The notes beneath the pieces were generated by a model. The model was not told where the DNA came from. It did no database searches and saw nothing but the letters and a program-made list of their open reading frames with translations. Positions 1 to 10,321 of a stretch of DNA of 64,000 bases are shown here, piece by piece. The stretch is from Pseudomonadota bacterium (lineage in GTDB: Bacteria > Pseudomonadota > Alphaproteobacteria > Rhizobiales > MH13): contig JBCCPK010000009.1 of the NCBI GenBank assembly GCA_039024915.1, positions 44,891 through 108,890 on the forward strand. The letters run 5' to 3'. The position numbers were made by a program, and so were the translations under genes. Within the stretch, counting starts at the first letter, position 1; each line of letters starts with the position of its first letter.

Positions 1-2394
1 CTCGAAAGCGAGAAACTGAAGGCAGAGGTTCAGTGCGTCCACGACGAGCTTACAGCGTTCAAGAGACGCCTAACCGCATATCGTGATTACGCGCGAAAGG
101 TGGAGACTTTCCTTGGAGATGGCGAGGCAGTCCTGCGCGACATCCATCGAAAATACTGCATTGAACCGCGCATTAAAGCAGAGAAGGCGGAAGCGCTGGG
201 CGTTGCGCGCCAGGCCCGGGGCCTTGAATTTCTCCGGCCGATCGCACTGCTTTGGGCGGTGTTTGTGACAGTTCTCACGAAGGGGGCACTGGCCACCAGC
301 ACGTCGGAGATCATACATCTGTTCACCACAGAGATCCTCAGTGTCACATTCGTAACCGTATACGCAATCTCTGTTTTCATTGGACGTGGTCAACGCAAGC
401 GCAGAATGGAGCGTTTGGAGGAGCATGCGCGGAGCACGTTTAGGCGGACGCTCGGTCTGACGGTCGACACATCCGCATGGGGCCTCGTTAATAGGCTCTT
501 CGGCGTCAATCGCGAGGACATACAATTTTCATCGAGGCGTTTGTCAGACATCGACCATAGCGGTGAAACCCGCGAGGATATCTCCAGCTTCCGGTACCTT
601 GGCGCTGGCTTAGGTTTAACGCAACCTCATGCCTTGGACGCGCACACTTGGCGTTTGGCAGGTTGGAACCTCCTTGCTCTCGCGCTTCCCGCAGCTACAT
701 TTTTCATGGTTTACACCCCGATTGATGCTGAGCATCAGGCCTTTGTGGCAACGCACAATAACGGAAGTCTCTGTGTTTATGCGTCCGGTCGCCTCGTCTA
801 CTCGGATGCCGATAATTTCTATGTTGACCCTACTCCCCACCAGGCGGAAAGGGGCTCCGCCAGACTTATCGATACGGTGCTCCCTGAGATGGCAGCGACA
901 CCGGTACCGCGCGACAGAATTCTCCTGATTGCGCCAAACAAGCGGAAGCCCGATGAGGCATGCGATACACCGCTCGATACTCAACCGCTGCGCGTAACCC
1001 ATGAGGGGGATGAACTGGAGACAATTGCAGATGCATTCATGACAATTGCTGACCGTCCGCCGCAATTTGATGGAGACGAAGCTTGGACTGCGGTTGTGGA
1101 CCAATCGCGGAGTGTTCTGGTTAACCTGCTTGATTATTCCGAGGTCTCTCAAGATCAGACGACGGCCTTCCAGCAGTCGGTTGATGCGCTGGGGGTCGCT
1201 GTGGGCGGCGTGCTGACAACAACTGATCTCGTAAAGCTGATCGTCTCTCCCTTTTCAGCACCACGTCCGGGCCTTGGCGGGATCGGTGACATAGATATTC
1301 AACTCGATTTACCTGCCGAACTGCATGCTCCCGTTGATCAATTCATAAGCGCGATGACTTCCCTTTCGCGTACGCTCCAGGAGCAGATTGACCAAGGGGA
1401 TAACACCGAGCGGCTGGAAGAGTTGCGAGCAAGGCTTGCCGAAATCGTCGCTTTGGTGGCGGCGTCAAACGAAAACGTCGCAAGCGCTTTGGAGCGCGAA
1501 ACCGAAGGCGTTGCCCCCTCGAGCCCAGCGATCGTGACGCCTGTCGCCATCGACGTGATGGGATCACAGCTTTCTGCCGTATCAGTCTCGCCCATCGTCA
1601 ACCTCCCTGCGGAAAGCGCCGGATCGACGACCAACGTTACCAACACCTTCTTCACGCACATAAGTGTGCCCGGCGTTGCGGTTCAGCCCGAAGCAATCTT
1701 GAACGCGCTTGTTATGCCGTTCTTTCCCCGACCGATGGAGAATTCAGGGGTCGATAATCCTAACGAGGCTTTTTTTTGGGGGATGGTCAGCCTCGTGCCA
1801 CCGGTCATTGACGGAGCCGAAACATACTTTGATTACGTCGCGCGGGGGCTGCACGCCTGCATAGAAACCGGCGGTGAGATCAAGATTGCGGTTCGTGGTT
1901 ACGCGAGCGAATCCTGGCAAGTCCCGCCAATGGGCGAAACGGACGATGAGTTAAACTGGCACCTTGGCGAGGGTCGTAGAGCCGCGATTTTGCTGGCTTT
2001 GGCCGCCGCCTTGCAAGAGATTCCGAACGCGAACAGCGTTCTTGACAAGGTTTTGGTCGCTACTCGTCCATCCAGTGATCCGGTATCACTTGACCAGTAT
2101 GTCCGTGCGATTCAACCGCTGATGGACTTGGCAGAAACGTTTGGCTCCAAAGTTGACGTATCGAGGAGCTATGATTTGGGACCTGTTTTTGGGCGGTACA
2201 GACACTTCAATAGCTTTGGCGAGATGACCAGGGCTCGATCTGGTTGGATGTCCGACGTCTTGCCGCCTCGCGTTGAAGGGGCAGCCAACAACTTTGAAGA
2301 GCTGTTCGCACGATCGGTGGTCTTTAGCGTCGAAGAGGTGGTGAGTAGCAACTGCCGCATAGCCGAAACAGCTACAAGTACTGCATCACGCTGA
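1..2394 (+). CDS. Large membrane protein with N-terminal coiled coil and OmpA-like C-terminus (5' end outside window)
   Basis: The frame is open from the first base, so the true start lies upstream; a GTG at 100 is only an internal candidate. The visible N-terminus is charged and heptad-like (coiled coil). Hydrophobic segments follow near bases 235-300, 330-385 and 660-715, suggesting a helical hairpin and a third membrane helix. A long, probably periplasmic region ends in a segment near 1825-2030 reading IKIAVRGYAS, then a conserved Asn and an EGRRAA stretch, which resembles the OmpA/MotB peptidoglycan-associated fold (V-x-GY-x-S, N-x-L-x-E-x-RA). The protein could be an envelope-spanning motor-like or scaffolding component; this is inference from topology. 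A tRNA gene on the other strand follows, so it is the last gene of its unit. I do not recognise a named family. Confidence 0.75.
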   Translation, partial: LESEKLKAEVQCVHDELTAFKRRLTAYRDYARKVETFLGDGEAVLRDIHRKYCIEPRIKAEKAEALGVARQARGLEFLRPIALLWAVFVTVLTKGALATSTSEIIHLFTTEILSVTFVTVYAISVFIGRGQRKRRMERLEEHARSTFRRTLGLTVDTSAWGLVNRLFGVNREDIQFSSRRLSDIDHSGETREDISSFRYLGAGLGLTQPHALDAHTWRLAGWNLLALALPAATFFMVYTPIDAEHQAFVATHNNGSLCVYASGRLVYSDADNFYVDPTPHQAERGSARLIDTVLPEMAATPVPRDRILLIAPNKRKPDEACDTPLDTQPLRVTHEGDELETIADAFMTIADRPPQFDGDEAWTAVVDQSRSVLVNLLDYSEVSQDQTTAFQQSVDALGVAVGGVLTTTDLVKLIVSPFSAPRPGLGGIGDIDIQLDLPAELHAPVDQFISAMTSLSRTLQEQIDQGDNTERLEELRARLAEIVALVAASNENVASALERETEGVAPSSPAIVTPVAIDVMGSQLSAVSVSPIVNLPAESAGSTTNVTNTFFTHISVPGVAVQPEAILNALVMPFFPRPMENSGVDNPNEAFFWGMVSLVPPVIDGAETYFDYVARGLHACIETGGEIKIAVRGYASESWQVPPMGETDDELNWHLGEGRRAAILLALAAALQEIPNANSVLDKVLVATRPSSDPVSLDQYVRAIQPLMDLAETFGSKVDVSRSYDLGPVFGRYRHFNSFGEMTRARSGWMSDVLPPRVEGAANNFEELFARSVVFSVEEVVSSNCRIAETATSTASR

Positions 2395-2480
2395 TCGGAA
2401 TTGGACCGGCAACGCCGAGCTCGTGCAACTTCCGCTGGCCCATCTTCGGTTTCGAGTTTGATTGCCTCACACCGTCCAAA

Positions 2481-2567
<87 letters not shown>

Positions 2568-2744
2568 AAGGCATGCAGAAAGCGACCACGGCTTAGGGTG
2601 CCCCTGTTCGCTTGTCAACGCTCACAGCAACGTGGCCAGGCGTTAATCAACCAGCATCCTAATACCGTGCTGCCAGCCGCTTCACATGGCGGTGTTTACG
2701 CCCTAGGTGAGACCGTGACCACGATCGGAAAAGGGTCTTCGGAA

Positions 2745-3734
2745 ATGATTGATGCGCCTGGCAATGCGGGCCTTAACGGCAAGTTGGTGACTGTCTTTGG
2801 TGGATCCGGATTTCTCGGGCGGTATGTCGTCCGTGAGCTGGCCAAGAAAGGTTACCGGGTACGCGTCGCGGTGCGCCGGCCGGACCTCGCGGGGCATCTA
2901 CAGCCTATGGGCGCTGTCGGTCAGGTTCACGCGGTGCAAGCAAACCTGCGGTTTGACTGGTCGGTCGATCGGGCAATTGAAGGCGCCGATGCGGTCGTAA
3001 ATCTGGTCGGCATACTGTTTGAAAGCGGTAAGCAGAGCTTCAGTTCCATTCAAGCCGACGGCCCTGCATTGATTGCGCAAGCATGCGCAAAGGCGGGCAT
3101 CTCCAACTTTGTTCACATGTCAGCAATCGGCGCGGATGCGACCTCGGACGCCGGATATGCCCGAACGAAAGCGCTCGGCGAGCACGCAGTCCTGCTGGCG
3201 GTTCCTGACGCCATAATCATGCGTCCCTCAATCGTGTTTGGCCCGGAAGATGAATTCTTCAATCGCTTTGCCAACATGGCGCGGTTCTCGCCGATACTCC
3301 CTGTCGTCGGGCCAACAACAAAGTTTCAGCCCGTCTATGTGGGCGATGTTGGCGATGCTGTTGCCTTGGCAATCGATGGGGCCGCGAAGCCTGGAACCAT
3401 CTACGAGCTGGGCGGTCCGGAGATCGACACCTTCGAAGGCTTGATGGAGCGCATGCTCAAGGTCATTGAACGTCGGCGGCCCATCATTGCGCTTCCTAGA
3501 AATGTTGCGATGCTCCAGGCGCGCGTTTTCGAGCTCCTGCCTAAACCGGTCCTGACGGTCGATCAGGTCAAGCTCCTTGCGAAGGACAACGTCGTTTCGC
3601 AAGCGGCTCTTGATGACAGCCGTACGCTTGAAGGTCTAGGCCTCACCGCTTCGGCGATGGATGCAATACTGCCGACCTATCTTTGGCGTTATCGCAAGCA
3701 TGGTCAGTACGCCGCGTTGGGTTCCAAGCCCTGA
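2745..3734 (+). CDS. NAD(P)-binding complex I NDUFA9-like epimerase-fold protein
   Basis: 329 residues. The N-terminus carries a Rossmann glycine motif (TVFGGSGFLGRYVV) followed by an atypical-SDR layout: RPDLAGHL after the second strand, AVVNLVGILFE after the fourth, and VHMSAIGAD followed by Y-x3-K (YARTKALGE). This is the pattern of the NDUFA9/atypical SDR family present in most alphaproteobacteria, thought to bind NADPH and linked to respiratory complex I or quinone metabolism. The ATG at 2745 gives the normal family length and has AAGGG about ten bases upstream; a GTG at 2598 would add an unrelated extension close to the tRNA. A hairpin follows the stop codon. Confidence 0.9.
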   Translation: MIDAPGNAGLNGKLVTVFGGSGFLGRYVVRELAKKGYRVRVAVRRPDLAGHLQPMGAVGQVHAVQANLRFDWSVDRAIEGADAVVNLVGILFESGKQSFSSIQADGPALIAQACAKAGISNFVHMSAIGADATSDAGYARTKALGEHAVLLAVPDAIIMRPSIVFGPEDEFFNRFANMARFSPILPVVGPTTKFQPVYVGDVGDAVALAIDGAAKPGTIYELGGPEIDTFEGLMERMLKVIERRRPIIALPRNVAMLQARVFELLPKPVLTVDQVKLLAKDNVVSQAALDDSRTLEGLGLTASAMDAILPTYLWRYRKHGQYAALGSKP

Positions 3735-3748
3735 CCACGGGCCGAAGG

Positions 3749-3766
3749 CATGCGCCTTGGCGCATG
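3749..3766 (+). terminator. Hairpin between convergent genes
   Basis: Perfect stem CATGCGC / GCGCATG with a CTTG loop, 14 bases after the stop of the NDUFA9-like gene and followed on the + strand by a T-rich run (TGTTCCTCTTT). It lies between two convergent genes and may terminate either. The U-tract is imperfect, so this is tentative. Confidence 0.45.
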
Positions 3767-3793
3767 ATGTTCCTCTTTCGTCTTCGGGCTTCC

Positions 3794-4600
3794 TCAACCC
3801 AGCAACGCAAGCCCAACAAAGCCCAAGCTGCCGACAATAATTCGCCACCAGGCGAATAGAGCAAAGCCATGCTTGGATACATAATCGAGGAGCCAGCGCA
3901 CCACGATCACGGCCATGAAAAACGCGGCAACAAACCCGACGGCGACCACCATCAGTCCATCCGTCGTGACGATGTCGCGGTTAGCGTAAAGATCATAAAC
4001 GAAGGCGCCGGACATTGTGGGCATGGCCAAGAAAAAGGTGAACTCCGCCGCTGAGCGTTTGTCGGTCCCCATCAACAGTGAGCCGACGATCGTCGAGCCG
4101 GAGCGTGATACGCCAGGTATCAGGGCCAAGCATTGGAAAAGGCCGATTCCCAAGCAAAGCTTAAGCGGGTAATCCATCACATCATTGTAGCGAGGCGAGA
4201 GCTCCATCCTGTCCACCAGCAGCAAGATGATGCCGCCCACAATCAGCGTCGTGCAGATCAGTGCCGGCGTTTCGAACAAGATCGTCTTGATGAATTCATG
4301 CATCAGTACGCCTGCAAACGCTGCCGGCAAGAACGCAAGGACTATACCTGCCACGAACCGTCGCGCTCGTGGATTTGTCGGAAGCTCCTTGGCGATCTGC
4401 AGGAGCTTCACAGTGTAGACCGATAGGACCGCCAAAATGGCGCCCAGCTGAATAAGAACTTCGAAGATTTTCCCCTCGTTCTCGAAGCCCAGGAAATGCC
4501 CCGCCAGCAGAATATGCCCGGTCGAAGAAACCGGGATGAACTCGGTCAGGCCTTCCAGCAGGCCCAGAAAAAGGGCCTCAAGAAATGTCTCAAGGGTCAT
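3794..4600 (-). CDS. uppP: Undecaprenyl-diphosphatase
   Basis: 268 residues, integral membrane. UppP (BacA) removes a phosphate from undecaprenyl diphosphate so that the lipid carrier of peptidoglycan and O-antigen synthesis can be reused. The diagnostic motifs are present: [14 protein letters not shown] near the N-terminus (catalytic Glu pair and the P-V-S-S-x-x-H signature) and PGVSRSGST in the middle (the G-x-SRS phosphate-binding motif). About seven hydrophobic helices follow the family plan. The start at 4600 ([10 protein letters not shown]) matches relatives; the longer frame adds 23 non-conserved residues. It diverges from the GST gene across about 245 bases. Confidence 0.95.
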   Translation of the reverse strand: MTLETFLEALFLGLLEGLTEFIPVSSTGHILLAGHFLGFENEGKIFEVLIQLGAILAVLSVYTVKLLQIAKELPTNPRARRFVAGIVLAFLPAAFAGVLMHEFIKTILFETPALICTTLIVGGIILLLVDRMELSPRYNDVMDYPLKLCLGIGLFQCLALIPGVSRSGSTIVGSLLMGTDKRSAAEFTFFLAMPTMSGAFVYDLYANRDIVTTDGLMVVAVGFVAAFFMAVIVVRWLLDYVSKHGFALFAWWRIIVGSLGFVGLALLG

Positions 4601-4845
4601 TAGACAGGCCTTTGAACGCGGGACGAGGAATAAATATGACCGCTCCCGATGCAGCGTTAATCGCTCCACCTAAGCTGCGCTCGATAAACCAGCATTGCGT
4701 AAAGATTTCCTGCACCCCGCCCCATTGTCGCTCAACGGGTGTGCGCCTATACCCACCAGCCTGACAATGGCTGTATGCAGGCACAGCCAGTAAGGTCATC
4801 TGTGCAACGTCTTTTGCGTTCCGCACCATAAGCTTGAAAGTCTCA

Positions 4846-5529
4846 ATGCCCACGCTCTTCCACCAATCGCTAGACGTCGCCAGCCGATATGTTCGTCTCA
4901 CTTTAGCCGAGTACGGTGTTCAGGCCGAAATGCAGGTGGAGAAGGTCTGGGCGCGGCGAAAGGAGTTCCTGTCGCTTAATCCAGCTGCGACTGTTCCCGT
5001 GCTGGTGGTCGACCAAGCCAATCTGGTGGGCGCCGGACCCATTACGGGTTTTGTTTGTGAAACGCGCGACGATCAAGGGGCACCGCTGCTTCCCACCGAC
5101 CCTGCCGATCGCGCCGAGGTCCGTCGGTTAGTCGATTGGGCGCTGCTTCTGCTTGAAAGCGATGTCTCCTCGGTACTGGTCCTGGAAAAAGCACTAAAGC
5201 GGCAAATTCCACATGAACACGGTGGAGGTGCCCCAGATACCAAGGCAATGAGAATTGCCCGGGGTAACCTCGGCTGGCATCTGCGCTACATGACACATTT
5301 GTTGGCTAGCCATGATTGGCTGGTGGCAGAGCGTCTCAGCCTCGCTGATCTCGCGTTTGGCGCTGCGATGTCCTCGCTCGACTATCTCGGTGAAGTGCCA
5401 TGGTCCGATCATCCACCGCTCAAAGACTGGTACGCACAGCTCAAATCCAGGCCTTCATTCGCTCCGATCTTGTCGGAACGGGTCACGGGCGTCATCCCGC
5501 CCGATCATTATGAAGACCCCGACTTCTGA
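4846..5529 (+). CDS. Glutathione S-transferase family protein
   Basis: 227 residues with the two-domain GST layout: a thioredoxin-fold N-terminus (MPTLFHQSLDVASRYVRL, then NPAATVPVLVVD, the cis-Pro loop that contacts glutathione) and an all-helical C-terminus with the N-capping motif (SLADLAFGAAMSSLDYL). Substrate unknown; cytoplasmic. The ATG at 4846 is preferred over a TTG twelve bases upstream. The last 20 bases overlap the start of queG, so the two are probably co-transcribed; a GST just before queG is a recurrent alphaproteobacterial arrangement as I recall it. Confidence 0.9.
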   Translation: MPTLFHQSLDVASRYVRLTLAEYGVQAEMQVEKVWARRKEFLSLNPAATVPVLVVDQANLVGAGPITGFVCETRDDQGAPLLPTDPADRAEVRRLVDWALLLLESDVSSVLVLEKALKRQIPHEHGGGAPDTKAMRIARGNLGWHLRYMTHLLASHDWLVAERLSLADLAFGAAMSSLDYLGEVPWSDHPPLKDWYAQLKSRPSFAPILSERVTGVIPPDHYEDPDF

Positions 5530-6583
5530 CCCGCACGGATTGATCGGCAAGGCGGCGCGCGAAACCGGCTTTGATGTCTGGGCCGTAACCCGTGCCGATG
5601 AGGCTGACGATCTGCGGGAGAGATTGAATCGCTTCGTGGCGCTCGGTCGGCACGGTTCGATGGGTTGGATGGCCGAGACCGCGAGCCGGCGGAGCCATCC
5701 CCGGCGTTTATGGCCAGATGCTAAAGCGATCATCATGGTGGGAGCGTCCTACGCGCCGCCCAGCGATCCCACCGTGACGCTTGAGCAATCCGATGTTGGA
5801 ACGATTTCCGTCTACGCGCGCAATCGTGACTACCATGATGTCATCAAGGGGCGGCTGAAGACGCTAGCGTCAAAGCTGGTTTCCAGGCTCGGCGGCGCCG
5901 TGAAGGTGTTTGTTGACACAGCGCCTGTCATGGAAAAGCCGCTCGCTCAGGCAGCTGGCCTGGGTTGGCAGGGCAAGCATACCAATCTGGTTTCGCGTGA
6001 GCACGGGTCGTGGTTGTTCCTGGGTGCGATTTTCACAACGTTTGATATTGCCGCTCAACAAGCTGAGACCGACCATTGCGGCAACTGCACCCGCTGTCTT
6101 GATATCTGTCCAACAGATGCCTTTCCTGCGCCCTACCAACTCGATGCCCGGCGCTGCATCTCCTACCTGACGATCGAACACAAAGGTCCGATCCCGGTCG
6201 AGTTTCGCAAGGCAATAGGAAACCGCATCTATGGCTGCGATGATTGCCTGGCGGTCTGCCCCTGGAACAAGTTTGCGCAAACCTCGTCCGAGGCTAAGTT
6301 CCGCGCGCGAACTGAGCTGAACGCGCCAAAGCTTGAACAGCTGCTGCGCCTTGATGATCAGCAGTTCAGGTCTTTGTTCTCAGGCTCGCCGATCAAACGG
6401 ATTGGCCGTGATCGCTTCATCCGCAATTGCTTGATTGCGGCCGGCAATAGCGATCGGCTCGACCTTCTGGCGCCTGTCGAAGACCTGCTCAACGATCCTA
6501 ACGGAATTGTTCGTGAAGCGGCCCGCTGGGCCCAGGGTGAACTCCTGCAGCACAGCTCCGCACCAATTTCGCAAGCGGGCTAA
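5510..6583 (+). CDS. queG: Epoxyqueuosine reductase
   Basis: 357 residues. QueG reduces epoxyqueuosine to queuosine in the wobble position of tRNAs with GUN anticodons, using cobalamin and two [4Fe-4S] clusters. Both ferredoxin-type cysteine sets are visible: CGNCTRCLDICP and CDDCLAVCPWN. The N-terminal DUF1730 region includes the family stretch GRHGSMGWM and the DTAPVMEKPLA block. The C-terminal HEAT-like part is shorter than in E. coli but typical of alphaproteobacteria. The ATG lies inside the GST reading frame (20-base overlap), implying translational coupling. Confidence 0.95.
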   Translation: MKTPTSDPHGLIGKAARETGFDVWAVTRADEADDLRERLNRFVALGRHGSMGWMAETASRRSHPRRLWPDAKAIIMVGASYAPPSDPTVTLEQSDVGTISVYARNRDYHDVIKGRLKTLASKLVSRLGGAVKVFVDTAPVMEKPLAQAAGLGWQGKHTNLVSREHGSWLFLGAIFTTFDIAAQQAETDHCGNCTRCLDICPTDAFPAPYQLDARRCISYLTIEHKGPIPVEFRKAIGNRIYGCDDCLAVCPWNKFAQTSSEAKFRARTELNAPKLEQLLRLDDQQFRSLFSGSPIKRIGRDRFIRNCLIAAGNSDRLDLLAPVEDLLNDPNGIVREAARWAQGELLQHSSAPISQAG

Positions 6584-6652
6584 GCGGTGCACCAGTTTGC
6601 GGTGGATGTGGCCCCCGATTACCTTCGTCCGTCAACGTTTATCAGCGCGCCC

Positions 6653-7993
6653 CTACACGGGTTTGAAGCCATCGGCCTGCAATGCATGACCGGCAAGGTA
6701 TAGCGAGCCACAAATCAGTATCCGGGCAGGCTCCTGGGCACTCTCTTCGATTTCCGCGAGCGCTTGCTCGACACTCGATGCAACCGAGGCGAAGGTGCCG
6801 GTTTCTGACGCAGACGCCGCGACAGCAACCGTGTCGAGCGCCTTAACATGATCGGGGATCGGTACAGCGATCACCTGCCGGGCGAGCCCTTCGAAAGGGC
6901 GAAAGAAATCGGTGGCTTCTTTTGTGCGCATCATGCCCGTGACCAGGTAGAGTGGTCGCTGCACGCGATCCTCAAGATCAGCCATCGCTTCAGCTAACGC
7001 CTGTCCGCCGCCGGCGTTGTGGCCGCCGTCGAGCCACACGTCACACGATGGCGCACGCTGCGCGAGCGCACCAGTGAGCTTTTGCAGCCGGCCGGGCCAA
7101 AAAGCAGCTGTGACGCCTCGCGCGTAGTTCTCGTCCGAGCCGTTGAGGTCACAGTGGCGCAGGCAGGCAATGGCGGTGCCGGCGTTGATGATCTGATGCC
7201 GCCCTGTCAGCTTGGGCAACGGCAGGTCCATAAGCCCAAAGCCGTCTTGATAGACGAGCCGGCCATGTTCTTCATAGGCCATGAAGTCCTGACCGTGTTC
7301 GATCAATGGTGCCCCGACCCGCTCAGCAACTGCCCGCAGGACATGCAGGGCGCGGGGGTCCTGAGGCGCGACAACACATGGGACATCCCGCTTGAGAATG
7401 CCAGCTTTCTCAGCGGCAATCTTCTCGATGGTATCGCCGAGAAATCCCATATGATCCATTGAGATAGGCGTGATCGCACTGATGTGAGGTGCCTCGATCA
7501 CGTTCGTCGCGTCGAGCCGCCCACCCAACCCAACCTCAAGCAGACATGCATCTGCGGGTGTTTCGGAAAACAGCATCATCGCGACCGCTGTGGTGGCTTC
7601 GAAAAAGGTGATCGCCTGGCCGCCATTGACGCGCTCGCAACGGACTAATGCGTCGGCCAAAGCCTCATCATCAACGAGCTTGCCCGCGATGCGGATGCGT
7701 TCGTTGAAGCGGACGAGATGCGGCGATGTGTAGGCGTGAACCGACTTGCCCTGGGCCTCGAGAAACGCCCTGGCGAACGCGATAGTAGAGCCTTTGCCGT
7801 TGGTGCCTGCGACGTGGATCGTCGGGGGCAAACGCCGATGCGGATCGCCCATCTCAGCAAGTAAGCGGTTGAGTCGTTCAAGCCCCAAATCCCACGCGCG
7901 CGGGTGAAGCATTGTGAAGCGCTCCAGGAGCGCAATCGCGTCGTTCTTGCCGACCGCTGGTGCCGGGACCTGGGGATGCAGGGGATCGTTCAT
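6653..7993 (-). CDS. folC: Bifunctional folylpolyglutamate synthase / dihydrofolate synthase
   Basis: 446 residues. FolC joins L-glutamate to dihydropteroate and elongates polyglutamyl-folates. The Mur-ligase-like ATP loop [11 protein letters not shown] is near residue 65, followed by [13 protein letters not shown], the [14 protein letters not shown] motif and the [10 protein letters not shown] motif. The C-terminal ligase domain has the DGGHNAGG turn. The start overlaps the accD stop by four bases (ATGA), so it is the last gene of the leftward trp-acc run. Confidence 0.96.
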   Translation of the reverse strand: MNDPLHPQVPAPAVGKNDAIALLERFTMLHPRAWDLGLERLNRLLAEMGDPHRRLPPTIHVAGTNGKGSTIAFARAFLEAQGKSVHAYTSPHLVRFNERIRIAGKLVDDEALADALVRCERVNGGQAITFFEATTAVAMMLFSETPADACLLEVGLGGRLDATNVIEAPHISAITPISMDHMGFLGDTIEKIAAEKAGILKRDVPCVVAPQDPRALHVLRAVAERVGAPLIEHGQDFMAYEEHGRLVYQDGFGLMDLPLPKLTGRHQIINAGTAIACLRHCDLNGSDENYARGVTAAFWPGRLQKLTGALAQRAPSCDVWLDGGHNAGGGQALAEAMADLEDRVQRPLYLVTGMMRTKEATDFFRPFEGLARQVIAVPIPDHVKALDTVAVAASASETGTFASVASSVEQALAEIEESAQEPARILICGSLYLAGHALQADGFKPV

Positions 7994-9027
7994 GAATGTG
8001 ATGTTTGTCCCGCAGCGACCGGCTCAGCGAGCGGTATGGGCTGTTCGTTGGACTGTTGGTCGGCGTCGCCCTGTGCAGCCGCCCCTTCGTCAAAACCATT
8101 GGCTGCATCTGCTGGCGGGTCGACTGTGTCCTCTTCGTTCTGGATGGGGGCGGGCTGCCCATCGCTCATAGGCAGGGCGATCGGGTTCGTCATCAGATCG
8201 ACAAGCCGCGCAAGCGTCGTTCGCATGTCTTTGCGCGCTACCACCATGTCCAGCATGCCATGTTCAAGCAGGTATTCCGCGCGCTGAAAGCCTTCAGGCA
8301 GCTTTTCACGGATCGTCTGCTCAATGACGCGCGGGCCGGCAAAGCCGATCAGCGCGCCCGGCTCGGCGATGTGAATGTCTCCCAGCATAGCGTAGGATGC
8401 GGTTACGCCACCGGTGGTCGGGTTGGTCAGGACCACGATGTAGGGCAGTCCGGCTTCCTTGACCTGCTGCACGGCGACGGTCGTGCGTGGCAACTGCATA
8501 AGCGAGAGGATACCCTCCTGCATGCGTGCGCCACCCGAGGCCGCAAACAGGATCAAGGGCCGTCCCCGGTCAACCGCAACCTCGCAGGCCTTAATAAACG
8601 CCTCGCCAGCCGCCATGCCCAAGGATCCGCCCATGAAAGCGAAGTTTTGTGCGGCGACCACGACGCTTTGACCTTCAACGGTTCCTGCCGCAACGATGAA
8701 AGCATCTTGTTCGCCGGTCTTGGCGCGGGCATCCTTGATACGATCAGTGTAGCGGCGTTCATCGCGAAACCGGAGCGGGTCTGCGGCAACGTCGGGGGTG
8801 CCGATCGTCTCGAACTGGCCGCCATCGAACAGCCGGTGCAACCGCTCGCGGATCGGCATGCGCATATGATGGCCGGAATTCGGCACCACCCAGTCATTCT
8901 TTTCGAGATCACGATGGAAAACCATCTCGCCCGTCTCAGGACACTTGATCCAAAGGTTCTCAGGGGTTTGACTGGAGGAGAAGAGCGTACGGATTCTTGG
9001 CCGCACGACATTGTCGATCCAATTCAC
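7990..9027 (-). CDS. accD: Acetyl-CoA carboxylase carboxyltransferase subunit beta
   Basis: 345 residues. AccD forms with AccA the carboxyltransferase that makes malonyl-CoA. The core is clear: [27 protein letters not shown] and [13 protein letters not shown]. The N-terminal zinc ribbon is degenerate: only Cys29 ([10 protein letters not shown]) of the usual four cysteines remains, and the second knuckle reads VVPNSGHH. As I recall, this loss is shared by Rhizobiales AccD. The C-terminus after about residue 295 is an acidic, Pro/Ala/Gln-rich tail. It follows trpA by 47 bases and overlaps folC by four. Confidence 0.96.
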   Translation of the reverse strand: MNWIDNVVRPRIRTLFSSSQTPENLWIKCPETGEMVFHRDLEKNDWVVPNSGHHMRMPIRERLHRLFDGGQFETIGTPDVAADPLRFRDERRYTDRIKDARAKTGEQDAFIVAAGTVEGQSVVVAAQNFAFMGGSLGMAAGEAFIKACEVAVDRGRPLILFAASGGARMQEGILSLMQLPRTTVAVQQVKEAGLPYIVVLTNPTTGGVTASYAMLGDIHIAEPGALIGFAGPRVIEQTIREKLPEGFQRAEYLLEHGMLDMVVARKDMRTTLARLVDLMTNPIALPMSDGQPAPIQNEEDTVDPPADAANGFDEGAAAQGDADQQSNEQPIPLAEPVAAGQTSHS

Positions 9028-9074
9028 GAGGCGCGCGCTCCTTTTTCTGAAAGCCCTGTAGTGGGCGCGATAGT

Positions 9075-9908
9075 TCAGGCCGCCTTGCGAGCCCGGCGAA
9101 CCCCGGCGGCGAGGTCAGCGGTAAGTGCTGCGACCTGTTTTACCGTCATATCTGTCGCCCGGCCATCCCGATCAAGGCTTGCCTCGATCGCACCGACAAG
9201 GGCAGAGCCAACCACGACGCCATCCGCCACGGCACCGATGCTCGCCGCATCACCGGGCGTTTTGATGCCGAAGCCGACCGCTACCGGCAGGCCTGTCGAG
9301 CGGCGGATGGCCGCCACGGCTTCACCTACGGCCGCCGGATCGGCGCTACGCGTGCCGGTAATGCCCTTGATCGCGACGTAATAGACAAAACCGGACGTGT
9401 TCCCCAAAACCGCCGGCAGGCGGGCCGCGTCGGTTGTCGGGGTGGCAAGGCGTATAAAATTTAACCCTGCTTCAAGAGCGGGCAGGCAGAGCTCCGCGTC
9501 TGTCTCTGGCGGAAGGTCGACCACAATTAAACCATCGACCCCGGCAGCAAGGGCATCGCTCAGGAACCGGTCCACGCCATAAATGTAGATCGGATTGTAG
9601 TAGCCCATCATGATGATGGGTGTGTCGGCATCGTGCTCACGGAAGGCCGTTATCAGGTCCAGCGTCTTGCGCAGTGTTTGTCCGCCCTGCAAGGAGCGGC
9701 GAGCGGCCGCCTGTATGGCCGGCCCATCGGCCATAGGGTCGGAGAAGGGCATACCGAGTTCGATCAGATCGGCACCGTTGCTCGAAAGTGCCTTCATGAT
9801 CTCAAGCGATGCCTCGTAATCAGGGTCGCCACCCATCACGTAGGTCATGAGCGCTGGGCGCCCTTCTGCGCGCAGAGCGGCGAAACGTGTCTCGATCCGC
9901 GTGGTCAT
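9075..9908 (-). CDS. trpA: Tryptophan synthase alpha chain
   Basis: 277 residues. TrpA cleaves indole-3-glycerol phosphate to indole, which is channelled to TrpB. The catalytic Glu lies in [16 protein letters not shown] and the catalytic Asp in [12 protein letters not shown]; the phosphate-binding loop is [11 protein letters not shown]. The start codon overlaps the stop of the arsC-like gene by four bases. Confidence 0.97.
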   Translation of the reverse strand: MTTRIETRFAALRAEGRPALMTYVMGGDPDYEASLEIMKALSSNGADLIELGMPFSDPMADGPAIQAAARRSLQGGQTLRKTLDLITAFREHDADTPIIMMGYYNPIYIYGVDRFLSDALAAGVDGLIVVDLPPETDAELCLPALEAGLNFIRLATPTTDAARLPAVLGNTSGFVYYVAIKGITGTRSADPAAVGEAVAAIRRSTGLPVAVGFGIKTPGDAASIGAVADGVVVGSALVGAIEASLDRDGRATDMTVKQVAALTADLAAGVRRARKAA

Positions 9909-10321
9909 ACGGGCACCTTGTACTCGACGATCTCGCCGTCTTCTTTGGTGTAGGCGAAAGTCGTTCCGGGTACGGAAAGAACTGTCAGAACCTTTTCTGA
10001 GGGCCGTGCTAGCACCACCCCCTTTGGTCCTTTGACGATAGGCCGGTTTATCAGGATCGGGTGGTTTTCAATCTCATCGAGTAGGGCGTCTTCGGTGAGC
10101 GTCTTATCGTGAAGGCCGAGCTCCTGATAGGGTGTTCCCTTCTCGCGCAGTACGTCGCGGACCGTCATGCCAGCAGCCCGAAGCAAATCGACCAGCTCTC
10201 GCCGTGAAGGTGGTGTTTTGAGGTATTCTATCACCGTCGGTTCGACCCCGCTCTGGCGGATCATCGCCAACGCATTGCGCGAGGTCCCGCATTTGGGGTT
10301 GTGGTAGATGGTGACGGTCAC
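9905..10321 (-). CDS. arsC: ArsC-family (glutaredoxin-type) arsenate reductase, within the trp operon
   Basis: 138 residues. The N-terminus [18 protein letters not shown] carries the catalytic Cys and anion loop of the plasmid-R773 ArsC family. Downstream are the family arginines in INRPIV and LARPSEKVL that stabilise the arsenate intermediate. The protein would reduce arsenate to arsenite with glutathione/glutaredoxin. The gene is locked between trpB and trpA by four-base overlaps on both sides, so it is translated with them. No ars regulator or efflux gene is nearby, so a different in vivo substrate (a Spx/YffB-like role) is possible. The last 20 residues form a charged tail. Confidence 0.93.
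   Translation of the reverse strand: MTVTIYHNPKCGTSRNALAMIRQSGVEPTVIEYLKTPPSRRELVDLLRAAGMTVRDVLREKGTPYQELGLHDKTLTEDALLDEIENHPILINRPIVKGPKGVVLARPSEKVLTVLSVPGTTFAYTKEDGEIVEYKVPV

Noticed and set aside
8005..9381. Rightward frame of 458 codons over folC/accD/trpA
   Set aside because: Antisense to accD and trpA, both with full family motifs; the frame has no motifs of its own.
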